Below are positions 1-9,224 of a DNA stretch of 26,902 nucleotides, in pieces. The stretch spans positions 40,877 to 67,778 of the forward strand of contig NWUY0300022311.1 in the NCBI GenBank assembly GCA_004151065.3, in the 5' to 3' direction. Numbering within the stretch: the stretch's first letter is position 1; each line of letters starts with the position of its first letter. Under the pieces are notes generated by a model, which saw only the letters and a list, made by a program, of their open reading frames with translations, did not search any database and had not been told where the DNA came from. The DNA is from Larix sibirica. Taxonomy: Eukaryota > Streptophyta > Pinopsida > Pinales > Pinaceae. A program made the translations under genes and the position numbers.

Positions 1-1286
1 TTGTTCTATCATAAACCTGTCAAATTTTAGATACCATTATGGTTGAGTCAACCATTGTATTTTTAAGTCGATCCCTCCAAGTAGGACATCTCATCACCCT
101 CTGCATTTCCATTGGTTTAAATTTAAGTTTTATTGGAGTTTTATGAGATTCCAAACTCTGTTTGTCCTACGATTGCACAACCATAGTTTTGGTATATTTC
201 AATCATAATAAGACCACCCTAATTGTGGTTTTTATATACAAAAACCATGGCTAGGAATGAATGTCTATGGTAACACCTATGGCCACCCCTTAAAAATCCT
301 TGAAAAGTGAATTTTTTTCTAAATAATTAACCCAAATTTTCAATGTTAGGTTTTGCAAGAAATTATTCCACCATGATAGAGTGGAAAGAGAGAGAGCATG
401 GGGATGCATATGCTTCTAAAGTTTTTATGTTATACTAAAATGCATAATAAGGGGGATCTACCATAGAGACAAATGAGGTACTGGGACCTCGGTGACAAGG
501 TGTTCTGCATGGGACGTGATATTATACACATAGATGTCGAGGGTATCTATTTCCTTATTGATAGTTTTTTTAGTGGGGTAGCAATCTTCCTCAAGGGAGG
601 AGGTAGAGGTCCAAGTATCATGATAATGTTAGAGTACATCTTGGTACACCGTACAGGGCACCCAAAAAATCAATAATTAGGTGTTGATCCAATGGATTCA
701 AGATCTGACCTTGAAGATCATTCATTTTACTATCACATGTATTTCAGTATCAACCACAAAGCATCTAGATTCACACGCACAAATGTACTGTGCATTGGAG
801 TGCTTACAACCTGCAATTTTTACTAGCGTTCTATCCTAGTGGTCAACCTGTGAGCAACTAGCATTATGTAGGACTGAGAAGCAGAAGCAATTTAAATCTA
901 TTGCTATTCTTATGTGCATTCTTTATTGAGATGGTACTTGTTATGCGCCCTAGGATCTCCACTCCATGACTTGGGCCATATGATGCATCAATGGAGTGAT
1001 CCAGTGGTTCTCTTGGGAGGCGAGCTTCCTATGAGTACCTTTGGTCTAGATTCTGCAGTTGGTGGGGGTAAAAAATCATTGTTATATATGATTATCCATA
1101 CTCTGGTACATAGTTTTGATGGAATATTGATATATCAATCCCTCCCTAATCCCAATGGGGCCCCATAGATAAGAATCATTTTTTCTATTGCTCTTAAACT
1201 ACTTGGGTTTTTGTTTTTGTAGCAATTTTTTGAAAAAAGTAGAAAACGAAAACAATGTTGTTTTTTGAAATATGCAATGTTTTTCT
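1..1286. other. Unassigned intergenic DNA
   Basis: No recognisable gene, RNA or transposon was found. The only open frames are short (473-676 and 914-1168 on the plus strand) and show no family motif I know. They lie in ordinary AT-rich sequence. The last 90 bases before the LTR at 1287 are T- and A-rich. This could be very old transposon residue or plain intergenic sequence. Confidence 0.4.
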
Positions 1287-1902
1287 TTTGATATTTTTAA
1301 CCAATGAATCTAGAAGCTAAATGAAACAATAATACAATTAGCAATAAGTAGAAGGGAAAATAATACAAGTAATGATCCAAACAATGTAATCTTTATTAAC
1401 CAATGAATTCTTAAAGAGAGTACATGAATGAATGCTTGATTAATGAGATGAAAGCTTACATATATAGGTAACCAAAACAAGATTAATTACATGCACAAGC
1501 ATAAGATCTAGTGTAAACACAAGAGTAAATGACCTTGAATAGCCAAGTGCACCCTTATGAAACAAGAGTGGACTAAAGTTAACTAGTCCATAATAGGAAA
1601 GTGTGCCCTTCTTAGGAAGTGAACTGACCATGCATGAGAAGTCTATTGTTTACTAAACTAGAATAGCCTCATGAGGTAGTTAACTCAGTTATGCATGAGA
1701 AACCAATGTTAACTGGAAGTATAACTCCAAATAGGTAGTTAACTAGGTAATGCATGATTTAATTGAAGTTTAACTGGCCTAGAATAGTTAAGGGAGGTTC
1801 ACTTATCCTAAAAAAGGGAAGAACTCAAGTAGGAGTTCTCTTATCCCTGTAAAATAGGAAGATGAGCTTAAGTGATCCCAAATGGATGCATGTACACCAA
1901 CA
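1287..1902 (-). repeat. 3' LTR of the pol-less element
   Basis: It aligns end to end with 4361-4989, at roughly four-fifths identity by eye with several small indels. In plus-strand order both share the GATATTTT start, the segment around TTACATGCACAAGCATAAGA, and the end TGTACACCAACA. The strong divergence of two repeats that were identical at insertion shows an old insertion. The terminal TG expected at 1287 reads TT. Confidence 0.88.
1623..1800. repeat. Three degenerate 59-60-bp tandem units inside the LTR
   Basis: Units begin at 1623, 1683 and 1742. Each starts with ACT followed closely by an ATGCATGA motif, and the first two end in GGTAGTTA. The same units occur in the other LTR (from about 4709), where a further related unit lies upstream near 4637. 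They are therefore part of the element and not a later expansion. Their place in the LTR would suit repeated enhancer-like sequence, but that is inference. Confidence 0.65.
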
Positions 1903-1914
1903 CACCCACTTAAG
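1903..1914 (-). other. Polypurine tract of the pol-less LTR element
   Basis: The minus strand reads CTTAAGTGGGTG directly before the LTR start TGTTGG. This is the expected position of the plus-strand primer, and it resembles the AAGTGGGAGA-type tract common in plant LTR elements. The tract is short and contains pyrimidines, so it is a fair rather than perfect match. Confidence 0.6.
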
Positions 1915-2327
1915 CCCAACTTAGGTGAGTATGATGCACAATTATGTAGCCATTATAGGTACCCGTGGATAAAATTATCCCCACAAAAGATGAAGAAAGA
2001 AAACCTAATACGAAAACCCTCCCCAAGAGGATAGAAATGAAATCTAGTATGTGGTTGGTAGACAATGTACAAAAAGAAAAAAATATGACAAGCCAATGAA
2101 GCATGATACAATGATGACAGATCATAATCCACTCTAATGAGTGAGTTGAAGTTGAAATGTTGTAGTTGATTCCAGTTGATGACAATCTGATCTCTCTAAA
2201 CACTAAGCCCCAACTTACACCAAGATGGTTGGGCTAGTCAGAATGTTTCCAAAGCATAGAAGCAAACCCCATAAAAGTCATCAAAATAATGGTTAATAGA
2301 ATTGTAAATGTAGCCTAATCAATCAAC

Positions 2328-3551
2328 TTAAGAGTAATGAGAATGAATTTCATTTATCATGGATGCAATACATTTATAGGAGGCCCTCAAATAATTTCTC
2401 AAATGTTTCCATGACCAATCATCATTCGAACCACGAACAATCTTTGGAGTTGGTACCTTGCCAATATTTTGTTCAGTACAACTCTTTGTCAAAGAGTTGA
2501 CTGAAGGGGAACTAACAAATAATTGTGGATACCTGAAAGGAGGATGATGATGTCTCTGATAATGATGTCGAGTACATCGATATGTGGAGGATGTAGACCC
2601 TGAAGTTAATGTTGAACAGCGTGATGTTGCCAAGAACTTTGATAACTCTGAAACTAGTGCCAAATCCAGTTGAGTAAACTCCAAAGTTGTATCAATATAC
2701 AATGTAGGAAATTTCTCTTGAAACTCATAAGTAGAAGACTCATTTGATGTGATGGAATTTAGTGCGAGAACAAATTGAGTTCAATTGGTAGAAGGATCGA
2801 GACAACTTGTTAATGTTGATGAATACCTAACAAAACCAAATATGGATTTTGTTGGTATCACCATGGCATGAATGGGATTTGAAATCTCCTGTCCATTATT
2901 ACCAAGGCCACCACCAATGTAGAACATCTGAAAATAAATTTGACCTAATTCCACTGGTATGTAACTCAAAAGATGGTGTTGGAATATTAGAAGTCACAAT
3001 GCATGCATGTGGCATTTAATGTGCCCAACATGGTCTTGTTTTTGGATACATATCTATTTTTGTAGCATCTTTCTCTTCATCATTGCTTGAATTGGTAGAG
3101 GAAGAATCGATAGAAACATAATTCAAAACTATAGGATCTATAGCATTATCATTCTTGTTATAAGAAACTGAGAGAAATGAATCCTCATGATCAACAATAG
3201 AGGAAGTATAGCCCTCATCATTAGTGGAGGAGGTAGAGTCATCAATAGTGGATGAAATAGACTCCTTATTAACACTCTCATCATTAGAAGTGCCATTAAC
3301 AATGGATGATGCAGGATCATTATTTGTAGTAGATTATTGTTTGAGATTGGAGCTTAACCAAACTAGAGGATAAGAGATCTTGTCCCAAACTGGATATCTT
3401 CTTTCTCTTTTAACTTAGCCAAGAGTTGCTCAACGTGTATAGTTGATTTTTCCTCTGTCTCATCATAGCGGGTGATCCAATCAGAAACTTCATCTTGCAG
3501 CTCCTTTGTTGAGACCATAATTGCATATGCTTTATGAAAAGCACTCTTGAG
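2328..3551 (-). pseudogene. Broken ORF: coiled-coil-like start, Ser/Asn/Asp-rich middle, G-patch-like segment
   Basis: This is the only substantial reading frame of the element, and it lies in the sense orientation. Segment 1 (3551-3366, 62 codons) is charged and heptad-like, with ELQDEVSDWITRYDETEEK and EQLLAKLKEKED. After a frame change, 3333-3019 stays open for 105 codons and is very rich in Ser, Asn and Asp (SSIVNGTSNDES, SSSTNSSNDEEKD). It ends at a TAA (3016-3018) that could be a former CAA. A second frame change is needed near the A4 run at 2968-2971. The next frame (2969-2328) has one TGA at 2778-2780 and stops at 2328. Residues 15-46 from 2969 read like a G-patch: GGGLGNNGQEISNPI, then about 11 residues, then FGF. 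G-patch domains bind RNA or activate helicases, and occur in some plant Ty3 and retroviral proteins. It could be a gag-like protein or a captured host segment. The C-terminus is unrecognised. Confidence 0.6.
2832..2927 (-). other. G-patch-like domain segment
   Basis: The translation contains YIGGGLGNNGQEISNPI followed by IPTKSIFGF. G-patch domains have the pattern aromatic-x-x-G-x-G-L-G-x-x-x-x-G-I-x-x-P-I with a closing G-hydrophobic-G aromatic. Here the GxGLG core, the Gln and the N-P-I are kept. The usual Gly after Gln is Glu and the closing GLG is FGF. The match is by eye; a profile search is needed to confirm it. Confidence 0.6.
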
Positions 3552-3813
3552 CTATTCTATTAAGCTCAAAGTTTGTTGACTTTCTAAACAAGGTTTTCAT
3601 TGAGATTGCAAAGGTTGGAGATGATCAAATCTTTTTTTTCCATTATAAAGAATGTCCCTCGTAAAGTAAATGTTCTCTAGTGTTTTGTATTCTCCAGATC
3701 ATCAAAATATGCAAGCATACTTGGCATGTAGAAGAAAACTTCTACAAAAATAATTTATTTAGATAATCAAAGGCTCTACTTGCAAATTTGTTCATAACTC
3801 CTACTACAAGCAA

Positions 3814-4300
3814 TGAAATCAAATTTCATCGAAGACCCATTTGAGATATCAAGATATATTTCCATCAGTATATGGAACTTATTATGCAGTAGCTTGAGGA
3901 TTGATAAAACACTTGTTGAAATTCAAGGTGCATGCAAACTTCTTATGTCAAACTTGCAGAGCTTCAATTGATGATATCTCCCAAGTGAAATCAAATTTTA
4001 AAAAAACACATTTGATATATTGAAGAGATATTTCTATTGATATATGGATTTTGATCTAAAATATCTTGATAAGTGAGAAAATAATGATAGAAACTCAAGG
4101 TGTGTGATACCTTCTTGTGTTAAATCTACAAAGCTTCAGTTGACTATATATCTCAAACCAAGAAGCAAAATCAAGTTCCATCAAAGACCCATTTGAGATT
4201 ATAGAAAATTATTTCTAATGAGATATGATATACCTTCTAAAACACTCTATAGAGGTCACAGAAACCATTAAAATTTTGCAAAAGAGGGTTTTCCTCCAAT
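3814..4300. repeat. Two and a half diverged tandem repeats of about 175 bp in the element leader
   Basis: Units start near 3814, 3986 and 4166. Shared landmarks are GAAATCAAATTT or its variants, then CATTTGAGAT, a run like GATATTTCTATTGATATATGG, then AACTCAAGGTG and AGCTTCAGTTGA. The array lies between the primer site and the reading frame on the minus strand, so it sits in the 5' leader of the transcript. Repeated leaders are known in LTR elements; whether this one acts in packaging or translation cannot be told. Confidence 0.7.
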
Positions 4301-4348
4301 CCATTTTTAATCCTCCAACCTATATACTACTCCCTTAGCTTCACCACA

Positions 4349-4360
4349 GCTCTGATACCA
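4349..4360 (-). other. tRNA-Met primer-binding site
   Basis: The minus strand reads TGGTATCAGAGC, the standard plant LTR-element primer site complementary to the 3' end of initiator tRNA-Met. It begins directly after the LTR terminal CA at 4361. This fixes the element orientation as minus. Confidence 0.93.
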
Positions 4361-4989
4361 TGTGATATTTTGAACCAATGGATCTAGAAGCTAAATGGAG
4401 CAACAATACAGTTAGCAATATATAGAAGAGAAAATAATACAAGTAATAATCCAAACAATGTAATCTCTATTAACCAATGAATGCTCAAAGAGAGTACATG
4501 AATGGATTCTTAATGAGATGCAATCTTACATATGTAGGTAAACAATCTAGGATTAATTACATGCACAAGCATAAGAGCTAGTTTAAACTCAAGAGTAAAT
4601 GAACTTTAATATCTAGGTGCACCCCTATGAAACAATTAACTAGGCCATGCAAGAGTGCATTGTAGTTAACTAACCCGGAATGGAAAGTGTACCCTTCTTA
4701 GGAAGCGCACTGACCATGCATGGGTGTTCTAGTGTTTAATTAGACTAGAATAGACTCATGCGTTAGTTAAATCAATTATGCATGAGCAACCAATGTTAAT
4801 TGAACCTAGAACTCCAAGTAGGTAGTTAACTAGGTCATGCATGAGTTAGTTGAAGTTTAACTAGCCCATAATATCCAAGTGAGGTGCACTTATCCTAAAC
4901 AAGGGAAGTACTCAAGTAGGATTTCTCTTATTGCTAGAAAATAGGAATAGGAACTTAAATGATCCCAAAGGAACACATGTACACCAACA
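4361..4989 (-). repeat. 5' LTR of the pol-less element
   Basis: It is bounded by TG at 4361 and CA at 4989 on the plus strand (a symmetric TG...CA on the minus strand). It is homologous to 1287-1902 over its whole length and is followed on the minus strand by the primer site. It would hold the promoter, but I could not single out a TATA box with confidence. Confidence 0.9.
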
Positions 4990-5923
4990 TTCATAACTAT
5001 ATTATAACCATACCATATTGCGATGGCATAAATGTTGGTCTAGTGTGACTTGCAGGGATTCCCCTGAACATGCACTGTGCGAGAGACGGAAAACAACCAT
5101 ATCCTAATTCATAGGATTAATATGCTACTAAGACATTACACAATGTGCACATTAACCTAGTGGGGATGACCATGGAGTTCCCTATGGTACTGTGTAATTA
5201 GAACAAAATAAATGGTGGTAAAGAGGCATAAGAGATCAAAATTATCATGTGGGTTGATGCCCATATGTTGATCCTATCATTATTCTTGGTACAAATTTCC
5301 AACATGGCATTGTAGTGCCATATGTGATGATGGAAAGAAAGTAAAACATTGCCAAAAATGTTAGAAATATTTATGCACTATATTCATGAATTGTTTTTGC
5401 ATTGAATAAGTTGAGAATGGCATCATCCTATGGATTAAATAAAATGATTGCAAGAACATTATACTCTCCTCTTTGGAACAATGGAAATTCACATAATTTT
5501 CATAGGTTCCTAGAGGTTGAGGACATTCAATATCCTGGTAATATTTTGGTTCTGGACAAGTAGTGCATTTTCTTAACAATGGAAATCCAAATGAGAGGAC
5601 TAAATGTATTAAAGATATAGGGCATACTTCAATACCTCTAACTTAGTTTCCCCTCTTATGTAACAAATTTTGATGCCACAAATATATGTGAAGAGTTAAC
5701 TGATTAAAAATCCTTTAACCAAGAATCCCTCCAATAACCCCAGTAATGGGCATCAACGACAACTCTTGGAATGAATAATCCTTTTACCCACCAGATATGC
5801 CCCAAATAATAAATCCTTCTAAGCTAAAATTTCTACAATTTCCATGGTTACGCCAACCCATTAAAGAATGAACAACAACTACCAGTATAGATGATGTGAA
5901 AAAGACTCACCACATAAGCTAAC
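4990..5923. other. Unassigned intergenic DNA
   Basis: I see no gene or transposon I can name. A 72-codon minus-strand frame (5579-5361) includes a CTTCPEP stretch, but there is no family pattern and no support from its neighbours. The region may hold decayed flanks or introns of the gene fragment at 5924-6238, but no splice sites are convincing. Confidence 0.35.
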
Positions 5924-6238
5924 TCAACTACCAATATGTAACTTCCTTAAGTGAAAACAACACACCATCTTCATGAGCTTTAAAGCACCAAAAACACTAG
6001 CAACACATCCACATATTCCATTTGTATGTTTTCTCTCTTCTCTATCCTCAAGATTATCCTTTAATTCCCCCTTTTGAAGTTGACACCATACTTTATCCTT
6101 GTTAAACTTCTCATTGATGGATACAAAATCAAAATCATCAATGAAATGAACTACCCCATGCATGATCCTACCACCCCTTCCTCTTCCATGGCCTTTATGA
6201 CTGACACTAGTATCCTCTTTTTGAGTGTAGGTTTTCAC
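5924..6238 (-). pseudogene. DCP5/LSM14-like FDF-motif gene fragment
   Basis: The 104-codon minus-strand frame has a short RGG-type stretch (GRGRGGR, about residues 19-25). Next comes DFDFVSINEKFNKDKVW (about residues 35-51) and an acidic tail with LEDREE. This order and the NEKFNKD-VW core match the FDF motif of the plant decapping factor DCP5 (LSM14/Scd6 family), which binds the RNA helicase DHH1/RH and promotes mRNA decapping or translational repression in P-bodies. The N-terminal LSM domain, the FFD/TFG region and the long C-terminal RGG tail are not seen nearby, and the last 30 residues look unrelated. I read it as a pseudogene piece or a captured exon among transposons. A single coding exon of a real split gene cannot be excluded. 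Confidence 0.6.
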
Positions 6239-6573
6239 AGTTAATCAAATTCATGGTGATGCTCTGGAGTAAAATGTGTCAATAATCAAAACATCCCAAC
6301 GTTTTGATTGGACACTCCACCCATCATCAGGGGAAATATTTTTGAATAACAATGCAAAGTAGAGAAGAGAAGAACCTGCTAGTAATTTATAGGATAAGCA
6401 GAGATAAGAAAGACGCTAGAATCTTAGATAAAAAGTAATTTAAAGATATAATTAATTTAATGAAGAGATGACTTAGTCAATAAAATTTTAAATTAAAGAG
6501 ATTGAAAGTAAAAAATTAGTCAAAGGTAAATTTTTATGTAGGTGCATAATATTAGAATTAATAATATTTAACC

Positions 6574-6592
6574 AATAAAAAGGGGGTAAGAT
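6574..6592 (+). repeat. SINE target-site duplication, left copy
   Basis: AATAAAAAGGGGGTAAGAT is perfectly repeated at 6837-6855. The length of 19 bp and the A-rich start are typical of insertion by a LINE endonuclease. Confidence 0.88.
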
Positions 6593-6836
6593 GTCAATTC
6601 CCACTAGCTCATCCAATTAAGTTGTGGATCTCATCAGCAAGGAAACCTGAGTTCAATTCCCCTTAGGTATGACTTAGTTGGGAGGAGACACAAAAAATCC
6701 AGACCAGTTGAGGGTTGGTGTGGTCCAGGCTAGGTGCGATCCCCGGGTGATTTTGACGGCTTAGATGGACTCGGGTCATGGTTTCTCAAACCAAAGGCCA
6801 CTCCCCCGAGTTAGGGAGATTCGAACATAACATAAA
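6593..6836 (+). mobile_element. tRNA-derived SINE, copy A
   Basis: This 244-bp insert is flanked by perfect 19-bp direct repeats AATAAAAAGGGGGTAAGAT (6574-6592 and 6837-6855). The 5' part looks like a tRNA gene. An A-box-like TAGCTCATCCAATTAAG (6605-6621) is followed about 30 bases later by a B-box-like AGTTCAATTCC (6650-6660), the spacing of an internal RNA polymerase III promoter. The body ends in ACATAACATAAA rather than a long poly(A). The exact repeats imply a fairly young insertion compared with the decayed elements around it. It does not encode a working tRNA, as the acceptor stem does not close. Which tRNA it came from is not certain. Confidence 0.82.
6769..6811 (+). other. Nested hairpin in the SINE 3' region
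   Basis: The outer arms ACTCGGG (6769-6775) and CCCGAGT (6805-6811) are perfectly complementary. Inside them TGGTTT-CTC-AAACCA (6779-6793) forms a second stem with a three-base loop. Copy B has one change in the inner stem (10329, A to G). In many SINEs the 3' end is the part recognised by the partner LINE's reverse transcriptase, so a conserved fold here would make sense. Confidence 0.55.
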
Positions 6837-6855
6837 AATAAAAAGGGGGTAAGAT
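6837..6855 (+). repeat. SINE target-site duplication, right copy
   Basis: This is an exact copy of 6574-6592. It directly follows the SINE end ACATAACATAAA. Confidence 0.88.
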
Positions 6856-8915
6856 AGCCATTAGAAGTTTAGAGTAAATTGGTTTAGGATCTAATATTAA
6901 TTTAATAGAAAAAAGTATATTAATTTAAAATTAAAAAGATATAGAAAATTATGCAAAATAAAGCTAAAGAGATAAATTTAAATTTAACCAACTACAGACT
7001 AGGAATAAATCAAATAAATTAGGATGAAAAAGGTGGGGGGTTTTGATGACTAGAATTGTCACATGAATCACACAATTGTTTAGAAGGTTTATCTTGACTC
7101 GGGGATGTTGGAAAGGGAAACAATGGTTGAATTTGCATTGCATGGGGGTGTGATTTAGATGATGTTTCAATCAAATATTGAGATATTGAATTTGGGAATC
7201 TCGATTCTTTGTTCTCCTCAACATATGTTTGGCATATTGATGAGGGTGTAAATCCAATTGGATGTAGTAGTTGTCCCGGGGTGACTAAAGTATGTCGTTC
7301 TGAAGTTAAAAAGGGTTCAACGAAGTTGGGCCAACAATAGTACTAGTAAGTTGATATATTTCTCGAGATTGTACGGTGGATATCGAAACAATGCAAGGTT
7401 TAATATTTGAGGTTGGTGTTACAATAACACTAACTTCCTGTTTTAAATATGTTGATGTAACACTTGAGGACATTTATGTGCTCTATGGGACTGGAAATAG
7501 TATTATAGACACAACATCAAATATAATTGTTTGTATCCACTTGACACAATAGTATCCACCGGAATGGGTGTTTAGACAATAAAGGAAATAGAAGAATTGG
7601 TTGAAACAATAATCGGTTGATGTAGAGGAATAGTGGAAGCCAACAAAGTAGGAAAACCCATAGGGATTGATATATATTCTATGCATTGGGGAAAGTAATA
7701 AAACCTCTGTGCATTGCCTTTAAATTTCCTCTTGTGTGCATGGGTTTCAATATTCCTCTACTCATGGGTTAATACAATCCTATGCGCATTAAATTTCCTC
7801 CTAGGTATTCCAAATACTTTTTAAAAAAAAGTGCCAACAAATTTCACCTAAACAAGGGTATCAATAGAGAATAAATAGATTTACGCTGGTATTTATTCTT
7901 TCCAATGGGGTTCCTTGGTGGGTTTGATTATGAGAAATACCTTCTAGGCCTCATTAGCATTTATGGATTTTTCTAAAGGTGTCACGAAACAACTAATTTT
8001 CAAGTTCCAATTAGCTTATGCTAATTACACTAGGGTATTATATTGGTCCATATTCATCCTTTGTATCATTTTGTTACTTTTGTAAAATAAAATTGCACTG
8101 TCCCTAACATTGCTTAAAGGATGAAGCAATCATTTAGACAAAGGAAGGAGTGAAAGGATACATTACATATTTAGTTGAGTATTCATACAATGCATTTTAG
8201 CAAACCATCAATTTGACCATTATAAAACATTTTTTGGGCTAACTATAAAAATTATACTCAAAGTCAAGTCTTCAAAATTTTAGTAGATGGTGTAGTCTAC
8301 ATAATTTTTAGTGGTCTATTTTTGCATCATATATAGGCCCTACATATTACATTTGAGTATATGGTGTAGTCTACATTATCTTTTAGTGATTACAGCACAC
8401 TAAAAAAGGGAAAAGACATTTAGTAAGGTTCACATTATTCATCAATCACAAGAGTAATCAATCATAAAAGTAGGTACGATATACATCTCTTTCTCAATCT
8501 CTCTCAATTTTTTTTAAATATTTTTTTTATTATCTTATCTTAGATTTTTTTCTTGCATGACATAGTCCTCCTAACATAATATGCATCATTAACCTTAATA
8601 AATTATTATTATTGCAAGAGAGTAGTTTTTGCATACAAGAAATCATGTGTTATCCTTTATGGAGCTTTACAACCATCTGATGATGATCACTAAGGATACT
8701 TAGTCATACTTACCTACTCTTTAGGTTGTGACCTACTTGCATGCCAGTATCCTTATCTAGGATAGTGGTACATTTATATAAAGTAATTAATATAAAGTAA
8801 TGTTATATATCTATCTGTACATTAATGTTATCTAGAACATCTCTATACATGACACATACCAAATTTTGAGTCCCAAAGAAGAGATTTTTATTTTGTTCGT
8901 GGCTATGATGCATCA
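6856..8915. other. Unassigned AT-rich DNA in the duplicated block
   Basis: No gene is recognised. Short frames at 7170-6964 and 7686-7483 (minus) have no family signature. A 14-bp phrase ATGGTGTAGTCTAC occurs at 8287 and again at 8361, each followed by a similar TTTTAGTG stretch, so a locally duplicated segment of about 74 bp is present. T-rich runs lie near 8510-8530. The identical region recurs at 10396-12455. Confidence 0.4.
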
Positions 8916-9050
8916 CTTAAGCAATGTCATAAACGTCAAAAGCAAAGGGAACATGTCAGAGAGATGTCTCTTATGTGATGTATATGAAATATTATATACA
9001 ACACACTCATTGAAATCAAATCAAGTGAAATCGGCGGGACATTGCTTAAG
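8916..9050. repeat. 135-bp unit with 13-bp perfect terminal inverted repeats
   Basis: CTTAAGCAATGTC (8916-8928) and its exact reverse complement GACATTGCTTAAG (9038-9050) bracket 109 bases. The right arm also belongs to a local palindrome, ATTGCTTAAGCAAT (9041-9054). The size and arms are those of a very small MITE-like element, but I see no clear flanking target-site duplication. It is also present in copy B at 12456-12590. Confidence 0.45.
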
Positions 9051-9224
9051 CAATGCCCTATACAGCACTTAATTATTTTCTACTTGTTGCTTAAGAGACA
9101 TTTAAAATAAAATTTTGCTTGTTCAATTTGTGGTCTAGTTTTGAATATGTTGACCACACGTCAACTAGAGACTAAAAAAGCAATCTCTATATAGATTTAA
9201 CATATTCAAATTACATTTTCTTCA

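Larger units (their letters stand above)
1287..4989 (-). mobile_element. Degenerate pol-less LTR retrotransposon carrying a G-patch-like ORF
   Basis: Two direct repeats of about 620 bp (1287-1902 and 4361-4989) bracket a 2.4-kb interior. On the minus strand the order is 5' LTR, primer site TGGTATCAGAGC (complementary to the 3' end of initiator tRNA-Met) immediately after it, a leader with tandem repeats, one broken reading frame, then a G-rich purine tract just before the 3' LTR. The right-hand LTR keeps the TG...CA ends; the left one has lost its terminal TG on the inner-end side. I found no protease, reverse transcriptase, RNase H or integrase, so the element was probably non-autonomous and moved by a helper. 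The primer site and the tract GTGGGTG-TGTTGG resemble Copia elements, but Ty3 elements also use this primer, so the superfamily is open. No convincing target-site duplication is visible (TTTCT on the left, TTCAT on the right). Confidence 0.85.

Noticed and set aside
473-676. 67-codon plus-strand frame with a GGGRG stretch
   Set aside because: There are no homologous motifs, no neighbours in frame and no other coding signs. The length is expected by chance.
914-1168. 84-codon plus-strand frame
   Set aside because: No family pattern could be recognised. I considered organelle or retroelement origin and found no supporting motif.
3138-3320. 60-codon minus-strand frame rich in Met, Leu and His
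   Set aside because: It is a shadow of the Ser/Asn/Asp-rich frame, read one base off. Its composition follows from ATGATG-like codons.
1282-4994. Five-base target-site duplication for the pol-less LTR element
   Set aside because: TTTCT and TTCAT do not match well enough. The LTR ends are mutated, so the site cannot be claimed.
6593-6665. Possible tRNA gene
   Set aside because: A- and B-box-like motifs are present, but the acceptor stem does not pair and the segment is the head of a longer element with a target-site duplication, so it is a SINE.
8866-9072. 68-codon plus-strand frame overlapping the inverted-repeat unit
   Set aside because: The frame is formed by inverted-repeat and AT-rich DNA, with no recognisable domain.
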